In this document: positions 12,975 through 14,582 of the stretch, piece by piece
How the letters are laid out: the number at the start of each line of letters is the position of its first letter
Position numbering within the stretch: position 1 is the first letter of the stretch
Source: CBFGWV01 sp965652545
Lineage (GTDB): Bacteria; Pseudomonadota; Gammaproteobacteria; Competibacterales; Competibacteraceae
DNA: 14,582 nt
NCBI GenBank assembly: GCA_965652545.1
Contig: CBFGWV010000104.1
Coordinates: forward strand, 1-14,582
Direction of reading: 5' to 3'
Notes under the pieces: model-generated
Told to the model about the DNA's origin: nothing
The model's input: only the letters and a program-made list of their open reading frames with translations
The model's database searches: none
Position numbers and translations under genes: made by a program

Positions 12975-14582
12975 ATGGACGATTACGAAGCCGATGTCAT
13001 CATCGTTGGGGCGGGTGTCGCCGGCACGCTGGTCGGTTATCGGCTGGCCAAGGCCGGGGTGAAAGTCGTCATCCTGGAGTCCGGTCCCTGGGTGGACCGG
13101 GCCGAAGCGGTGCGCACGTACCAGAGCAACCCCATCAAGACGCCCGAGTCGCCGTACCCCATGCAGGCATACGCGCCGAGGCCTTCGGTGCTGAGCCTGC
13201 GCGATGGCTACTACGTGCAGGATGGTCCGGCCACGTTCGGCAGTACGTACGAGCGCCGCGTCGGCGGCACGACGTGGCATTGGCAGGGTACGGCGATGCG
13301 CTTCGTGCCCAATGATTTTCGCATGCGTAGCGTGTACGGCGTGGGGGTGGATTGGCCGCTGGGCTATGACGAACTCGAGCCCTGGTACTTGCAGGCGGAG
13401 CAGGAAATCGGCGTGGCCGGTGATCCTGATGATGATCTGGATTCTCCGCGCAGCGGCCCGTACCCCCTGCCACCCATTCCGGCCAGTTATCTCGACGGGC
13501 AGATCGATGCGGTGCTGCGGCCGCACGGTCTTCGTACGCGGATCAGCCCGCACGCACGCAATTCCATCGTTTTTCAGAACCGGCCGCCATGCTGTGGCAA
13601 CAACACCTGTGTGCCCATCTGTCCCATCGCCGCCAAGTACGATGCGTCGGTACACGCCAAAATGGCTCAGGAGGCCGGTGCGCAGCTCATTGACCAGGCT
13701 GTCGCCCACCGCATCGAGGTGGATGCCGATGGCAAGGTCAGCGCCATCGCCTTCAAACGTCCCGACGGCAGCGAGCACATCGCCCGTGGCAAGCAGTTCG
13801 TCATCGCCGCCCACGCCATCGAGACGCCACGGCTGCTGCTGATGTCGCGCAGCGATCGGCTGCCCGAGGGCGTCGCCAATGCCAGTGGCCAGGTCGGGCG
13901 CAACCTGATGGACCACCCGACCCAGGTCAGTCTCGCCCTGGCGCAGGATCCGGTGTATCCGTATCGCGGGCCCGTGGAGGTCTCGGGGATCGAGCACATG
14001 CGCGATGGCGATTTCCGTGCCCGGCAGGCGGCGTTTCGAACGCCCATCGGCAACGACGGTTGGGCATTCGGTGGTGAGACCTTGGTCGGCTTGTCGGAGA
14101 CGTTCATCGGCGAGGGCAAGCGCGGCAAGGCGCTGCACGACGCCCTGGCCGAGGCCGGGTTGCGTCAGGTGCGTCTGGCCGCGCTGGTGGAACAATTGCC
14201 GCACCCGGACAATCGGGTGACCCTGGCGGAGGAGACCGATGCCTTAGGTCTGCCGCGTCCCAGGCTCACGTACGCGCACGACGACTATGTGATGAGCGGT
14301 ATCGAGGAGGCCCGCAAGCTGGCTGACCTGGTATTTGACGGCTTGCAGGCGACACAGCGTACGCATGTCGATGCGGTCTTCGGCGCCGGCCATATCATGG
14401 GCACCTACCGCATGGGGACGGACCCGAAGACCTCGGTGGTCGACCCCACGGGCCGCAGCCACGATCACCCCAACCTGTTCCTGGTCGGCAGCGGTGTATT
14501 CCCCACCGGCGCCACGGCCAACCCCACATTGACGCTGGCTGCGTTGGCCTTGATGACCGCGGCGGAGATCGGCGGGGCGCTC
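12975..14582 (+). CDS. GMC-family FAD dehydrogenase large subunit (partial, runs off edge)
   Basis: 536 codons are open from the ATG at 12975 to the last base without a stop, so only the very end is missing. The FAD-binding motif is VIIVGAGVAGTLVGYRLA (G12, G14, G17). A cysteine cluster CCGNNTCVPICPI places Cys206, 207, 212 and 216 in the exact C-C-x4-C-x3-C spacing of the [3Fe-4S] centre in Burkholderia FAD-glucose dehydrogenase. The candidate catalytic His473 lies in GAGHIMGTYRMGTDP, and the family end GSGVFPTGATANPTLT is present. It oxidises a sugar, sugar acid or alcohol on the periplasmic side and passes electrons through the Fe-S centre to a cytochrome c subunit, probably encoded just past the window. 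The ribosome site is GGGAGC at 12965-12970. Substrate unknown; no signal peptide, as it is carried by the Tat-exported small subunit. Confidence 0.92.
   Translation, partial: MDDYEADVIIVGAGVAGTLVGYRLAKAGVKVVILESGPWVDRAEAVRTYQSNPIKTPESPYPMQAYAPRPSVLSLRDGYYVQDGPATFGSTYERRVGGTTWHWQGTAMRFVPNDFRMRSVYGVGVDWPLGYDELEPWYLQAEQEIGVAGDPDDDLDSPRSGPYPLPPIPASYLDGQIDAVLRPHGLRTRISPHARNSIVFQNRPPCCGNNTCVPICPIAAKYDASVHAKMAQEAGAQLIDQAVAHRIEVDADGKVSAIAFKRPDGSEHIARGKQFVIAAHAIETPRLLLMSRSDRLPEGVANASGQVGRNLMDHPTQVSLALAQDPVYPYRGPVEVSGIEHMRDGDFRARQAAFRTPIGNDGWAFGGETLVGLSETFIGEGKRGKALHDALAEAGLRQVRLAALVEQLPHPDNRVTLAEETDALGLPRPRLTYAHDDYVMSGIEEARKLADLVFDGLQATQRTHVDAVFGAGHIMGTYRMGTDPKTSVVDPTGRSHDHPNLFLVGSGVFPTGATANPTLTLAALALMTAAEIGGAL

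Noticed and set aside
12954..14204. Open reading frame of 416 codons on the minus strand
   Set aside because: It is opposite the GMC dehydrogenase, whose own frame is full of family motifs.

Overview
The window is GC-rich DNA, densely packed with genes in short operons. The gene types and the style of the repeat at 11577-11690 suggest a gammaproteobacterium or related Pseudomonadota. No rRNA, tRNA, phage, IS or CRISPR sequence was seen, so the taxonomic guess rests on gene content and composition only. It looks like an ordinary chromosomal metabolic region rather than a mobile island.

Left part (1-4242): a small SRPBCC-fold protein converges on a LysR regulator. The regulator is divergent from a WrbA-type flavodoxin quinone reductase, whose stop overlaps the start of an MFS exporter-like gene. 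A class I SAM methyltransferase follows. The LysR/wrbA gap holds inverted repeats that could be the regulator's site.

Middle part (4243-8928): after a 423-base AT-rich, gene-free leader with a possible promoter/operator and a hairpin beside the ribosome binding site comes a four-gene operon. It encodes E1 alpha, E1 beta and E2 of a 2-oxo acid dehydrogenase complex, plus a Glu/Leu/Phe/Val-type amino acid dehydrogenase. The likely logic is amino acid to 2-oxo acid to acyl-CoA. No E3 (lipoamide dehydrogenase) gene is present here, so E3 must be supplied from elsewhere.

Right part (8935-14582): a small secreted proline-rich protein is divergent from a class III aminotransferase that overlaps a beta-keto acid cleavage enzyme (BKACE, formerly DUF849). 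This pair suggests transamination of an amino acid to a beta-keto acid, then acetyl-CoA-dependent cleavage. A perfect 27-bp inverted repeat with nested hairpins separates it from a convergent DUF2165 membrane protein gene. The window ends in a two-gene start of a periplasmic FAD-dependent sugar/alcohol dehydrogenase: a Tat-exported small subunit and a GMC flavoprotein with an Fe-S cysteine motif like that of bacterial FAD-glucose dehydrogenase. The flavoprotein runs off the right edge, and a cytochrome c subunit is expected beyond it.

Nothing here is clearly a new class of system. The most interesting items are the aminotransferase-BKACE module of unknown substrate, the E3-less oxo acid dehydrogenase operon coupled to an amino acid dehydrogenase, its structured leader, and the composite inverted repeat.
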